64,000 nt of DNA, from assembly GCA_045603485.1 (NCBI GenBank), contig JAZUMF010000117.1, positions 1-64,000 on the forward strand, given 5' to 3'. The position numbers and the translations under genes are program-made. The DNA comes from RGIG5952 sp045603485. GTDB lineage: Bacteria > Verrucomicrobiota > Kiritimatiellia > RFP12 > JAAYLN01. The notes beneath the pieces were generated by a model that worked only from the letters and a program-made list of their open reading frames with translations, was not told the DNA's origin and searched no databases. Positions 51,608 to 60,106 of the stretch are shown here, in pieces; within the stretch, counting starts at the first letter, position 1; each line of letters starts with the position of its first letter.

Positions 51608-54454
51608 ATGAATTGCATTATATTCCGCAAGTTGGTTGTTGCGTTGTCTTTTGTTGCGGCTTCTGCAATGGTTGTCACTGCGAAGCCAAAGGATCTGGTT
51701 TTGGCCCAGGATAATATGGCACGAGCTGTGATTGTCGTTCCCGATGAGCTTGATCACGGTATGAAGTTTGCCTCCAAGGAACTTGCCGATTATCTCAATA
51801 AGATGACGCAAGGTCGTTTTATGGTCAATGATGAAAAGGTGAGCGGTCTTGCTACTATCCGTCTAAAGTATGATGACTTGGGTAATGACGAGGCTTTTTC
51901 AATCAAGGTCGGCAAAAAGGAGCTTACGATTATAGGTGGCGGACAACGCGGCCTGGTTTATGGCGTTTATGATTTGCTTGAGTATCTTGGCTGCGGCTTT
52001 TGGTCGATGGATAATGAAACGGTTCCCAAGTGTGATACGCTGACAATTCCGGTTGGCTATGAAAAGTCAGATGCCCCCAAGATTTCAATAAGGGCGTCGG
52101 ATACTCCATTCGGGAGTTTTGAATACCATCTTAAAATTCGTGCCAACTGGTCCCGTATCAGCAATTCGGTTGAGGCTGAGCTGGAGAAGTTTGGTGGCTC
52201 AAAGAGCCTTGATATTATGCACTCGATGACGAGATGGTCGTGTATTCCGCACTCTGTTTACTTTGATAAGCATCCTGACTGGTTCGGTTTGATGAAGGTT
52301 AAGAATCCTATTTATTGGCCATATATTAAAAAGTGCGGTAAATACAATTGGGATAGTTATGTTCCCGAGAAGCTTCGCGGTGAATGGGTCCGCTGCAAGG
52401 CTGTTATATGTACAACAAATCCTGAGATGCGCAAGGAGCTTCTGAAGCGTATCGATAATTATCTTTCGAAGAATTATCCGAGAATCAAGACTTTTTCGCT
52501 TTCTCCTGAAGATACTCTTGAGGTCTGTGAATGTGATAATTGCACAGCCGTAGTTGAATCTGATACAGCAAAGACGCCAAGTGTATTGTATATAAATCTC
52601 TGCAATTTTGTAGCCGACCACTTTAAGGACAAGTATCCTGAGATGACCTTTAATCTTTTGTCATACGGCTCAACTTTGTGGCCGCCGAATGATACCGAGC
52701 GGTTTAAGATGCGTCCCAACACAGGTGTTGCGGTTGCGATGCTTTGGCGTAATCATGGTTTACCTGTAAACTGTGCGGAGCGTTTTTATTCCAGATTTGA
52801 GAAATGGAGTAAAATCTGCAATAACTTCTATTATTGGGATTATTACACCTGCTTTACGGCCTATATGAATCCATTCCCCAACCGTTTGATTCTTTCTGAT
52901 GCCTATAGATTTTATTATGATAATGGCTTTAAGGGCGGCTTTGCTCAAATGTCTCGCAACCGCTTTACCCCATTTGTCGATATGCTATGGTGGGTTAAGG
53001 GACGAATCGCATGGGATCCTTATGCGGATGTCAATGCTTTGACGGACTTTTACATTAAAGGTGCATACGGAGCCGCAGCACCTCAGGTCAGGCGAATGCT
53101 TGAGATTATGGAGCACGCGCGAAACCGTGAGCGTTCTTTGTGGATGGGATGTTATGTGTCAGATACGACACCTCTTCTTACCGTTGATGATATTATGGAG
53201 ATATATAAGCTCAGCAGGAGTATCGAAAATATTTTAAGTAAGGATCCCAATAGCGGCAGGCGTTTAGCCGGATGGCGCTTCGGTTGTATCGGCGATTATC
53301 TCTATGCTGTGCGCTATCCTGATATTGATGCCACAATAAAGAACAGAAAACTCAGAAAGATTGAGCCATGGCGTAATTACATCAGCCGTGTACATTCGCG
53401 TATTAATGATTGGCGAAATTCAAAGGAGATGATGGGTGAGGTTTGTCTTCTCAGTGAAAATGGCCTTAAATCAATCTGGTCGCTTCTTGAAAATGTCTAT
53501 ACAGAGGAGTTTGAGCAGCTTAAAATCGTTCCAAACCAGCCGAATTCATTCTCTATTTCGGCGGATAAACTTAATCCAAAAGCCAAATCAACGACTCTTG
53601 AGAAGGATTCAGACGGCACGCTTGTCTCAAAACTTAACTTTAAATGGGGAGCAGACGAGCCTAAGTATATGACGCCGGATTACAGCGAAACCGGCTTTAA
53701 TGTGACCAATGAAATGGTCGGTACTTGGTATGTCTTTGCCGATGTTCGTGCAGGTGCAACGGTAAGCAATGACGAGGCGACTGCTTATTGCGGCATCTAT
53801 TCACCTTGGTATATCGGCAACCGCATAGTTAAGAGCGGAACGATGGAGATTGCGTCACGCCGCATCGAGCGTTTGCCCGAAGATACCGGATTCAGGCTTG
53901 AATCCCTTGGCAAATGGAGGCTTACGCCAAATACCCGCATTTGGGTTATGCCCGGCATTATGCACCCGACTACAAATGTTGCGGTCAGGGGCTTCCATTT
54001 GTTGAAACCGGCTTTGCTCGAGAAGAATTATTATTCTCCGAATGTTTCCAAAACGGCAAAGTGGCCGGTTGTTAAGCGTGATCAGATAGACCGTTACGAT
54101 TACTGGGTGCTGTCACCTGACGAGGGTACAAATACCATTTCAAAGGGCAAGTATATCCAGCGTTATTTTGGCAGAGCCGAAGGGAAAAAGCATATATTCG
54201 CCCGTGTGATAGTCAAGTCTAACGCATGGTTTGACAACCACGCGGCCCGTATTGAGTATGTTCGCAAAGGACAGGTTATTGCCTCTCGTCACATAACATC
54301 ACAAAAGGGCGACAATGCGTGGCAGCTTGTTTCATTAGGTGAAGTTGATGTATTGGCAGGAGATATTGTGCGAGTGGTCCCAGATTCAAGTTATGTAACT
54401 GAGATTTCCTTACGCTCGTTTTATCTTGTGGATCCTAAATACTTTGCATACTAA
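51608..54454 (+). CDS. Secreted DUF4838-type putative carbohydrate-active protein
   Basis: 948 residues; signal peptide MNCIIFRKLVVALSFVAASAM ending near TAKP. The N-terminal part (about 30-150) resembles the alpha-glucuronidase/GH20-associated domain, with VVPDELDHGMKFASKELADYL and GGGQRGLVYGVYDLLE. The central DUF4838 barrel has TFSLSPEDTLEVCECDNC and YYWDYYTC. The C-terminal 280 residues contain two beta-sandwich, CBM-like regions. Related proteins are suspected glycosidases from polysaccharide-degrading PVC and Bacteroidetes species; no catalytic pair is established. AAGGAG precedes ATG 51608. The BspA-like gene upstream could be co-transcribed. Confidence 0.75.
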   Translation: MNCIIFRKLVVALSFVAASAMVVTAKPKDLVLAQDNMARAVIVVPDELDHGMKFASKELADYLNKMTQGRFMVNDEKVSGLATIRLKYDDLGNDEAFSIKVGKKELTIIGGGQRGLVYGVYDLLEYLGCGFWSMDNETVPKCDTLTIPVGYEKSDAPKISIRASDTPFGSFEYHLKIRANWSRISNSVEAELEKFGGSKSLDIMHSMTRWSCIPHSVYFDKHPDWFGLMKVKNPIYWPYIKKCGKYNWDSYVPEKLRGEWVRCKAVICTTNPEMRKELLKRIDNYLSKNYPRIKTFSLSPEDTLEVCECDNCTAVVESDTAKTPSVLYINLCNFVADHFKDKYPEMTFNLLSYGSTLWPPNDTERFKMRPNTGVAVAMLWRNHGLPVNCAERFYSRFEKWSKICNNFYYWDYYTCFTAYMNPFPNRLILSDAYRFYYDNGFKGGFAQMSRNRFTPFVDMLWWVKGRIAWDPYADVNALTDFYIKGAYGAAAPQVRRMLEIMEHARNRERSLWMGCYVSDTTPLLTVDDIMEIYKLSRSIENILSKDPNSGRRLAGWRFGCIGDYLYAVRYPDIDATIKNRKLRKIEPWRNYISRVHSRINDWRNSKEMMGEVCLLSENGLKSIWSLLENVYTEEFEQLKIVPNQPNSFSISADKLNPKAKSTTLEKDSDGTLVSKLNFKWGADEPKYMTPDYSETGFNVTNEMVGTWYVFADVRAGATVSNDEATAYCGIYSPWYIGNRIVKSGTMEIASRRIERLPEDTGFRLESLGKWRLTPNTRIWVMPGIMHPTTNVAVRGFHLLKPALLEKNYYSPNVSKTAKWPVVKRDQIDRYDYWVLSPDEGTNTISKGKYIQRYFGRAEGKKHIFARVIVKSNAWFDNHAARIEYVRKGQVIASRHITSQKGDNAWQLVSLGEVDVLAGDIVRVVPDSSYVTEISLRSFYLVDPKYFAY

Positions 54455-54559
54455 ATGCCATAATGGCAATGCGAAGACTTAAGAATTTCCGTAGTTTTTA
54501 GCTTACGCTTACTGCGCATTAGACGAAAGTAGAGTTAGCGTTGAATCGCTAACGCGATT

Positions 54560-54619
54560 GAAGCATCGCTGGAGCACACACCCGAGGCTTTGCCTCGGTG
54601 GCGCATTCGGCGATGCTTC
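54560..54619. repeat. Compound hairpin element
   Basis: GAAGCATCGC (54560-54569) is the exact complement of GCGATGCTTC (54610-54619), and inside the loop CCGAGGC pairs with GCCTCGG (54582-54598). A 60-base two-stem structure of REP/BIME type. Confidence 0.65.
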
Positions 54620-54828
54620 ATCTTTACGGGTTTCGTGAAGTGGTAAGGCCTGTCCCCAGAAAAGTTAGTAAATAGGTAATAGGTAATAATGAATAATTTT
54701 TGTAGTTTTTAGGTTAAGTTTTTTGTGCCTTTTTCGAAGTACACAAAAGGAGAACTTTTGCAATTTAATGACGGATAAGTTAAAAATTCTCCCGCAAAGA
54801 ACGCAGAGATTTCGTGAGATTTTGTTCC

Positions 54829-54981
54829 GCACCGTAATCTCATTTTGGGTGTAGAAAAAAAATAGAATGTTTATTATTTAGGATATTGCGAATGGGAAAG
54901 GACTGTCCCCTTATAAATGAATAGTGAATAGTGAATAGTGACGAATGATATTTCGTGTATTTGAAAATGAGATTACGATGC
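54829..54981. repeat. MITE-like element with 18-bp terminal inverted repeats
   Basis: 54829-54846 and 54964-54981 are reverse complements at 17 of 18 positions (core CGTAATCTCATTTT). The 117-base interior has no ORF and contains one GACTGTCCCC motif and GAATAGT repeats. Confidence 0.55.
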
Positions 54982-55394
54982 AAAGCGAAATTTATTTGGT
55001 GTTTGATAAGTTGTAATTATGTTGATTTTTATGCTAAAGTAGAATCAAAAAGGCCAGTCCCCCAAAAAGTTATCAAGATTGTCTCCAAAACTTCGAGTCT
55101 CCTAAATGAAATGGCCTGTCCCCTTAACAAGTTATTTTTAACACAAAGGCGCAGATATACAAAGTTCCATTTCGTAATCCTGTTTAATCTTGTAAATCCT
55201 GTCAAAAAACTTTATCCGCAAATCATCACAGAGACGCTGTGATTTTGCAGTTTTGTACTTAGAGATTGTTCGGTGTGTTTTGCGGCTAAAGTTTGCAGGT
55301 ATAAAAAGGCGGTTTGAGGAATGAATAAATAAGGATGAGTCTATTATATGGGGCGACCGAAATAGGGGTAGATGTTTTTTAATCAGGTATTTTT

Positions 55395-55403
55395 TGATAT
55401 AAT
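55395..55403 (+). promoter_or_regulatory. Extended -10 promoter of scpA
   Basis: TGATATAAT, 16 bases before the scpA ATG, leaving a leader of about ten bases without a Shine-Dalgarno. The upstream -35 position is a T-run. Confidence 0.55.
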
Positions 55404-55419
55404 AACTAGACTTGTTTTT

Positions 55420-56211
55420 ATGGAAGATACCGGCGAAAAAGTACAAAATGGCGATTACAAGGTGGACCTTGGTGTATTCGAGGGCCCGCTTGATTTGCTT
55501 TTGTATTTGATTCATAGAGATGAGCTTGATATTTACGATATTCCGATTGAGCGTATCACAAGGCAATATATCGAATATCTCGACGAGATGAAGAGGCTCG
55601 ATATCAATGTCGCTGGTGAATTTCTAGTTATGGCCGCATCTTTAATGCTTATCAAGAGCAGAACTCTTCTTCCTGTTGAGCGTAGAAATGACGATGAGGA
55701 GGAAGAGGAGGAGGATCCCAGACTTGATTTGGTAAGGCAGCTTGTTGAGTACAAAAAATTTAAGGACGCTGCCGGTACTTTAATGGTTCGCGAGGCGGAA
55801 CAGTCTGAATGTTATTTAGCGGGCGGTAATGTCGTTATCGGTGATAATGTCGAGGATAAGAATGATTTGCGACTTGCCGATATTTCAATTGTCGATTTGG
55901 TTAAGGCATTTCAGGAGATTTTGAAGAATCGCCCTGTCGCGCCTGTAAACCATTTGAAGCCGATTGTTTGGAGTGTTCCTGAAAAGATGGAGCTTATCGT
56001 TTCCAGCGCCAGGCGTGACGGAGCATTGAGATTTACCACTCTATTTAATGAGAATACTGAATCGGGTGAAATTATTGTCACATTTCTTGCGATGCTTGAG
56101 TTGATTAAGCAGCATAAGATTTCTGCCCATCAGGAAGATGCTTTCACTGAAATCGTAATTGTTGCATTTGGAGAAGAGGGAACCGATGGAGACGCCACAA
56201 GTGGAATCTAA
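55420..56211 (+). CDS. scpA: Segregation and condensation protein A
   Basis: 263 residues. Kleisin subunit of the SMC-ScpAB condensin: the N-terminal part has YKVDLGVFEGPLDLLLYLI and DIYDIPIERITRQYIEYL, the middle has a run of acidic residues (DDEEEEEEDPRLDLV), and the C-terminal winged helix ends with ITVTFLAMLELIK-like sequence. It links SMC heads during chromosome condensation. The start at 55420 follows a promoter box closely. scpB overlaps its end by 26 bases. Confidence 0.93.
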   Translation: MEDTGEKVQNGDYKVDLGVFEGPLDLLLYLIHRDELDIYDIPIERITRQYIEYLDEMKRLDINVAGEFLVMAASLMLIKSRTLLPVERRNDDEEEEEEDPRLDLVRQLVEYKKFKDAAGTLMVREAEQSECYLAGGNVVIGDNVEDKNDLRLADISIVDLVKAFQEILKNRPVAPVNHLKPIVWSVPEKMELIVSSARRDGALRFTTLFNENTESGEIIVTFLAMLELIKQHKISAHQEDAFTEIVIVAFGEEGTDGDATSGI

Positions 56212-56857
56212 TGATGTCACAATAGATAACACGACTGAGGTTATGGCAAGCATTGCCGAGGCTTCAAGTCTTCGTCAGGTTGTCGGGGCTTTGGTCTTTT
56301 CCAGTTCCGCACCAATTTCAGCCGAGGCAATCAAGAATTCCATTCGCAATCAACCGATGGAGCCAGGCGAGTCAAATCCATTTGCCAAGATAACTGTCAA
56401 GGATGTCAAGGACGCCCTTGAAGAGATTGCCCTTGACCTTCATCGTTTGGGGCTTGGTATGGATCTGGTGGAGGTTGCAGACGGCTGGCGTTATCAAACT
56501 CAAGCTGGTTGCGGCAAGTGGGTGCGCACACTTTTGAAGGCTGATAAGCCTGCCCGTCTTTCTAAGTCAGCTTTAGAGACTCTTGCAATTATCGCATACC
56601 GTCAGCCGATTGCCCGTTCTGAAATAGAGGGTATCCGCGGTGTTGCCGTGGATCATGTAATCCGGGCATTGACCGAAATGCACTTGATCAGGATGACCGG
56701 GCGTAGCGACCTTCCCGGCAAGCCATTTCTTTATGGCACTACGCCACTCTTTCTTGAGCATTTCGGCCTTAAGAATCTTGATGAACTTGAGGAGCTTGAT
56801 CCGACGCTTCGTCGCCCCGACACGCAGCCTGTGCAGTCGGAGCTTCCGATTAAGTAG
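56186..56857 (+). CDS. scpB: Segregation and condensation protein B
   Basis: 223 residues. Two winged-helix domains; the family hallmark LSKSALETLAIIAYRQPIAR near residue 130 and the VDHVIRALTEMHLI segment that follows are present. ScpB dimers bind the ScpA linker. AGAGGG lies upstream of ATG 56186, inside scpA, and the overlap implies translational coupling. It converges on the dehydroquinase gene with a gap of only eight bases and no visible terminator. Confidence 0.94.
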   Translation: METPQVESNDVTIDNTTEVMASIAEASSLRQVVGALVFSSSAPISAEAIKNSIRNQPMEPGESNPFAKITVKDVKDALEEIALDLHRLGLGMDLVEVADGWRYQTQAGCGKWVRTLLKADKPARLSKSALETLAIIAYRQPIARSEIEGIRGVAVDHVIRALTEMHLIRMTGRSDLPGKPFLYGTTPLFLEHFGLKNLDELEELDPTLRRPDTQPVQSELPIK

Positions 56858-56865
56858 CTTTGCCG

Positions 56866-57672
56866 CTACTTTTCTTCGCGTGGATCAATCTCAAAGTCGA
56901 GATTGTTGAAGAGATCGCGGGTCGCACGGAGCAGGGGCTTGTCTTTGTGACCTGCGACTGTGTAGCGCTGCACGCAAAGGACCATGCACGAGCCGAAAAT
57001 CGGCGATAACGGACGCAATGCTCTGCCGTATTTTCCAAATAGAATATGGAAAGATGGGACGGGGAGTTCGCGGTTCATGCGAATGGTTGTCTTTACGGCG
57101 TCAGGAAGCTGGTCTTCTCTTTCAATGTTTTGGGCGACTTTGATAAAGTCGGCTCCGCGGGCTGCCATCGATTTGGTGCGCTTGAGAACGATTTCGCTAT
57201 CGAAGTAGGGACCGAACTGGTGATATGAGCTCAAGACCTGGGCTCCCTCGGCATGAACTGCGGCGGCGAATGCTTTTTGTTTGGCAACTGCCGAGCGAAG
57301 GTCGGTATAGCCGCAATCGGGGTCTGCAAGTCCAAACTTCTTTCCGTAAATATCAGCTGGCATATCGACGCATGCGGCACCCGCAAGGACGGCCTCGAAC
57401 TGGAAGTCCATAAGCTCTTCACTTGTCAGATTGCGGTCGTATCGGTAGTTTAATGACATTACGGGACGGTCTTGCGTCATATCAAAGATGCGCTTGAGAG
57501 ATTCGCGGTTGCGGTATTGTTCTTGAAGTTTTTCGGTATGGAGCAGGAATCCGTCAGCACCGTCAAAGATGGCATTACGAATAGTCGCCTGGAGCTCTGC
57601 CGGATTATCATCCGTAAGCGAGCAGACGAGTATGGGGCGCTTGCCCTGTTGCTTAAATAGTGGTCGTGACAT
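56866..57672 (-). CDS. Type I 3-dehydroquinate dehydratase-like protein
   Basis: 268 residues. Class I aldolase-type barrel with the catalytic His151 in SSYHQF and the Schiff-base Lys178 in FIKVA, matching type I DHQase (AroD). The N-terminal part has ILVCSLTD and GADGFLLHTE. The usual role is the third shikimate step, dehydroquinate to dehydroshikimate. It lies in an operon with an SDR and GH28, and not with aromatic amino acid genes, so a catabolic role on a related acid is possible. AAGGA precedes its ATG. Confidence 0.8.
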   Translation of the reverse strand: MSRPLFKQQGKRPILVCSLTDDNPAELQATIRNAIFDGADGFLLHTEKLQEQYRNRESLKRIFDMTQDRPVMSLNYRYDRNLTSEELMDFQFEAVLAGAACVDMPADIYGKKFGLADPDCGYTDLRSAVAKQKAFAAAVHAEGAQVLSSYHQFGPYFDSEIVLKRTKSMAARGADFIKVAQNIEREDQLPDAVKTTIRMNRELPVPSFHILFGKYGRALRPLSPIFGSCMVLCVQRYTVAGHKDKPLLRATRDLFNNLDFEIDPREEK

Positions 57673-57693
57673 GGTTTGTCCTTTTTTGGGGAT

Positions 57694-58443
57694 TTAAGTG
57701 AGAAGATTTCCGCCATCGATAAAGAAATTGGAGCCATCGATAAAAGCTCCGTAATCGGAGGCTGTGTAAAGGATGAAGTTTACAATTTCAATAGGGTCGG
57801 CAGCGCGGCCAAGCAAGGTGGGCATTTTGGACATCGCCTGACGGGTTAGCACCGGCCCTGGCGATACGCAATAAGCTCTTACACCATGGGCTGCACCAGC
57901 CTTGGCGAGACCTTTTACAAAGTTGAAGAGACCACTCTTGGCTGTTCCATACATCGAGCCTCCGCCATCACCATCCATGCCGGTCACGGAGCCGAGGCAG
58001 ACAATAACGCCGCTGCCTTGCTTTACCATTGCAGGCATACATGCGCGGGAGAAATAAATGGGGCCTTTGAGGTTGACATCCAAGCCCCAGTTGATTACCT
58101 CAACGGGTTGCTGGTAAAAAGGAACAGGGCTCTTGCAGCAGCGAGCCTCATTACCTCCCGCAAAACAGATAAGAAGGTCAATCTTGCCGTAATTCTCAAG
58201 TGCTGCAGCGGCGGCTTTTTCGGCATCGGAAAATTCGCGGACATCGGTTTGTACGGCAATTACATCGCCGCCCTCATCTTTGATTGCCTGAGCAGCCGCG
58301 TTGAGGGATTCAATGTTTATATCGCACATAACGACCTTGGCTCCCGCCTTTGCCAGTTCCTGCGATGCCAGCAACCCCATTCCGGAGGCTGCGCCCGTTA
58401 TGACGGCAACCTTGCCGTCATAGTTTAGTTCAAGTATTTTCAT
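57694..58443 (-). CDS. Short-chain dehydrogenase/reductase
   Basis: 249 residues. Classical SDR: TGAASGMG near 17-24 for the cofactor, FAGG at about 95, catalytic Ser in GSVTGMD, and YGTAKSG with Tyr/Lys. The C-terminal VSPGPVLTRQAM and DGSNFFIDGGNLLT are typical of sugar or ketoacid dehydrogenases. The ATG at 58443 has AAGGA upstream; it lies 13 bases after the GH28 gene and before the dehydroquinase gene. Probable NAD(P)-dependent oxidation of a sugar derivative. Confidence 0.88.
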   Translation of the reverse strand: MKILELNYDGKVAVITGAASGMGLLASQELAKAGAKVVMCDINIESLNAAAQAIKDEGGDVIAVQTDVREFSDAEKAAAAALENYGKIDLLICFAGGNEARCCKSPVPFYQQPVEVINWGLDVNLKGPIYFSRACMPAMVKQGSGVIVCLGSVTGMDGDGGGSMYGTAKSGLFNFVKGLAKAGAAHGVRAYCVSPGPVLTRQAMSKMPTLLGRAADPIEIVNFILYTASDYGAFIDGSNFFIDGGNLLT

Positions 58444-58456
58444 GGTGGTATCCTTA

Positions 58457-59950
58457 TTAAAGATGTTCTGTCGGTTTATGCTCTCCGCCGTCCTCGAGAC
58501 ATGAGATGGAAACATTTTTTAACTCAAGGCCATCAACATTGCGGGCGAGCATTCCCGTTAAACCGGCAACGGTGACATTTTCAAGGACGACTCCGTCAAT
58601 GTGCTGCTCGGGAAGTCCGCAAATGTAAATCGCCTTTCCGTAAAGGGTGCGAAGGTTAATGTTGCGCATTGTGATTTTGCCGATGTACGGAGTTTGAAGT
58701 GTCACGGGCTCCGGTGTCATCGGATCGTAGTCTTCAATGCCGTAGAATTGGTCTATGTAGATAGCACCCCTGAACCAGACCATTTCACGAATTTCAGGGT
58801 ATTCGTTCAGGAGGTTGCAGTCTTCGTATGTGATGCGCTCGATATGTCCACCTCGAACTCTGCGGTTTTTGAGGCTTGCTATGCTGTAGGAATTGTGGTA
58901 GTTGCAGCCTTGAACATAAACATCATAGACGCCGCCAGCCGTTTCACTGCCCATTGCGACGCCAAAGCCATAGTAAAATTCACAGCTGCTTATCCAAATG
59001 CGTTCACTGGGAATGCCAACATCTCTCCCTTCGTCATTTTGTCCTGACTTGATTGCAATGCAATCATCCTGAGTTTCGACGCGGGAACTTAAAATCGCGA
59101 CATCTTTACATGAGTCGATATCAATGCCGTCGCCGTTGTGAAGCCCGTAGAAATTACCGTCCTTGTCAACGCGGTTTATGAGCGATATGGAATTGATTGT
59201 CACATGGTCGCAGAAGACGGGGTGAAGACACCAAAATGCCGCTTCTCTGACGGTAACGCCTTGGAGCAGAAGGCGCGAAACATTGCGAAGGCAAATCGCG
59301 CTGCCGCGTTTTGCGACTGTGCTATGCTCCTCAGGAAGGAAGAGATTTTTGCCGTTGGCATCAATTGTCCCGTCTCCATAGATGCGAATGTCGTGATACT
59401 TGCCGTCCCCTGGAGGAGTGTTAAGAAGGCTTGCGTGGTTGAATTGCTCGCGTCCCTCATAGCGGTAGGTAAATGGAGGATAGTCATCTGGGTTGGCACT
59501 GCCAAAGAGGATTGCACCTTTTTCAAGTTTAATAGAGGTGTTGGATTTAAGGAAGAGGGCGCCGGTAAGCCACTTGCCCTCAGGGAAGACAAGGGTGGCT
59601 TTTGCTTCAGCACATTCGTCGATAGCCTTTTGAATTGTGGCTGTATTAAGATGTTCACCATCGCCGACCGCACCAAAATCGGTGACGCAAACCTCTTTGA
59701 ATTCTGCTGGAATAACGACGCGCCTGATGGTGCTCCGCTTAACAACATCACCATTATCGTTTAACGCTTCAACTCTAACATGATGAGTTGAGTCAGGGGA
59801 AAGGGTGCTTATGGTGGCATCAAGCTTATTTGTGGTAATCGTTACGGCTTCATCAATAAGCACATTGTATTTTGATGCACCGAGTGCCTTTGTCCAATAC
59901 ATTGCAAAGCCATTGGGAAGCAAAGACTCTTCCAGAATCGTAATGGTCAT
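58457..59950 (-). CDS. GH28 polygalacturonase-like glycosidase, no export signal
   Basis: 497 residues. A fibronectin-III-like N-terminal domain (about 1-85) precedes a right-handed beta-helix beginning VTDFGAVGDG. Key motifs: GDGIDIDSC (catalytic Asp), TQDDCIAIKSG (Asp-Asp pair), but the usual GHG is GFG (in YYGFGVAMGSE) and the RIK motif is not conserved. Exo-acting pectate and rhamnogalacturonan enzymes vary at these sites. No signal peptide is apparent, so the substrate is presumably an imported oligogalacturonide. GGAG lies before ATG 59950. First gene of the GH28-SDR-dehydroquinase operon. Confidence 0.85.
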   Translation of the reverse strand: MTITILEESLLPNGFAMYWTKALGASKYNVLIDEAVTITTNKLDATISTLSPDSTHHVRVEALNDNGDVVKRSTIRRVVIPAEFKEVCVTDFGAVGDGEHLNTATIQKAIDECAEAKATLVFPEGKWLTGALFLKSNTSIKLEKGAILFGSANPDDYPPFTYRYEGREQFNHASLLNTPPGDGKYHDIRIYGDGTIDANGKNLFLPEEHSTVAKRGSAICLRNVSRLLLQGVTVREAAFWCLHPVFCDHVTINSISLINRVDKDGNFYGLHNGDGIDIDSCKDVAILSSRVETQDDCIAIKSGQNDEGRDVGIPSERIWISSCEFYYGFGVAMGSETAGGVYDVYVQGCNYHNSYSIASLKNRRVRGGHIERITYEDCNLLNEYPEIREMVWFRGAIYIDQFYGIEDYDPMTPEPVTLQTPYIGKITMRNINLRTLYGKAIYICGLPEQHIDGVVLENVTVAGLTGMLARNVDGLELKNVSISCLEDGGEHKPTEHL

Positions 59951-60060
59951 TTAATACTCCTAAAGGGTGTTGTTTTATTTAAGCGCCTCAGTCCTTCTAT
60001 TATTATAACATTATTTTATGATTATTCGCCATAATCAACCAGAATTCAGGAAAGGGAATC

Positions 60061-60103
60061 TCGCACTTTACATCACAGTTATCGTAACTTCTGATCGCGT
60101 TTT
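60061..60103. repeat. 43-bp direct repeat, copy A
   Basis: 39 of 43 positions match 60854-60896, which spans the end of pbpC. Read on the minus strand this copy still encodes a pbpC-like last peptide ending SEVTITVM and stop. Confidence 0.75.
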
Positions 60104-60106
60104 CCT

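Larger units (their letters stand above)
54455..55419. other. Repeat-dense intergenic region (965 bp)
   Basis: No coding sequence is supported. Visible elements: a compound hairpin at 54560-54619, an 18-bp inverted repeat at 54829-54846/54964-54981, four copies of a GGMC(T/A)GTCCCC motif (54645-54657, 54897-54910, 55048-55062, 55110-55123), GAATAGT triplets near 54919-54939 and degenerate CGCARAG-type repeats at 54793-54812 and 55142-55164. The base composition is AT-rich. It looks like a landing zone for small non-autonomous elements. Confidence 0.6.

Noticed and set aside
54955..55242. 95-codon plus-strand frame in the repeat-dense gap
   Set aside because: Composed of the dispersed repeat motifs; no ribosome-binding site and no protein-like pattern.
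59138..59764. Long open frame (208 codons) on the plus strand inside the GH28 gene
   Set aside because: It is antisense to a gene with clear GH28 motifs, has no family resemblance and an unlikely composition (Cys-, Val- and Lys-rich).
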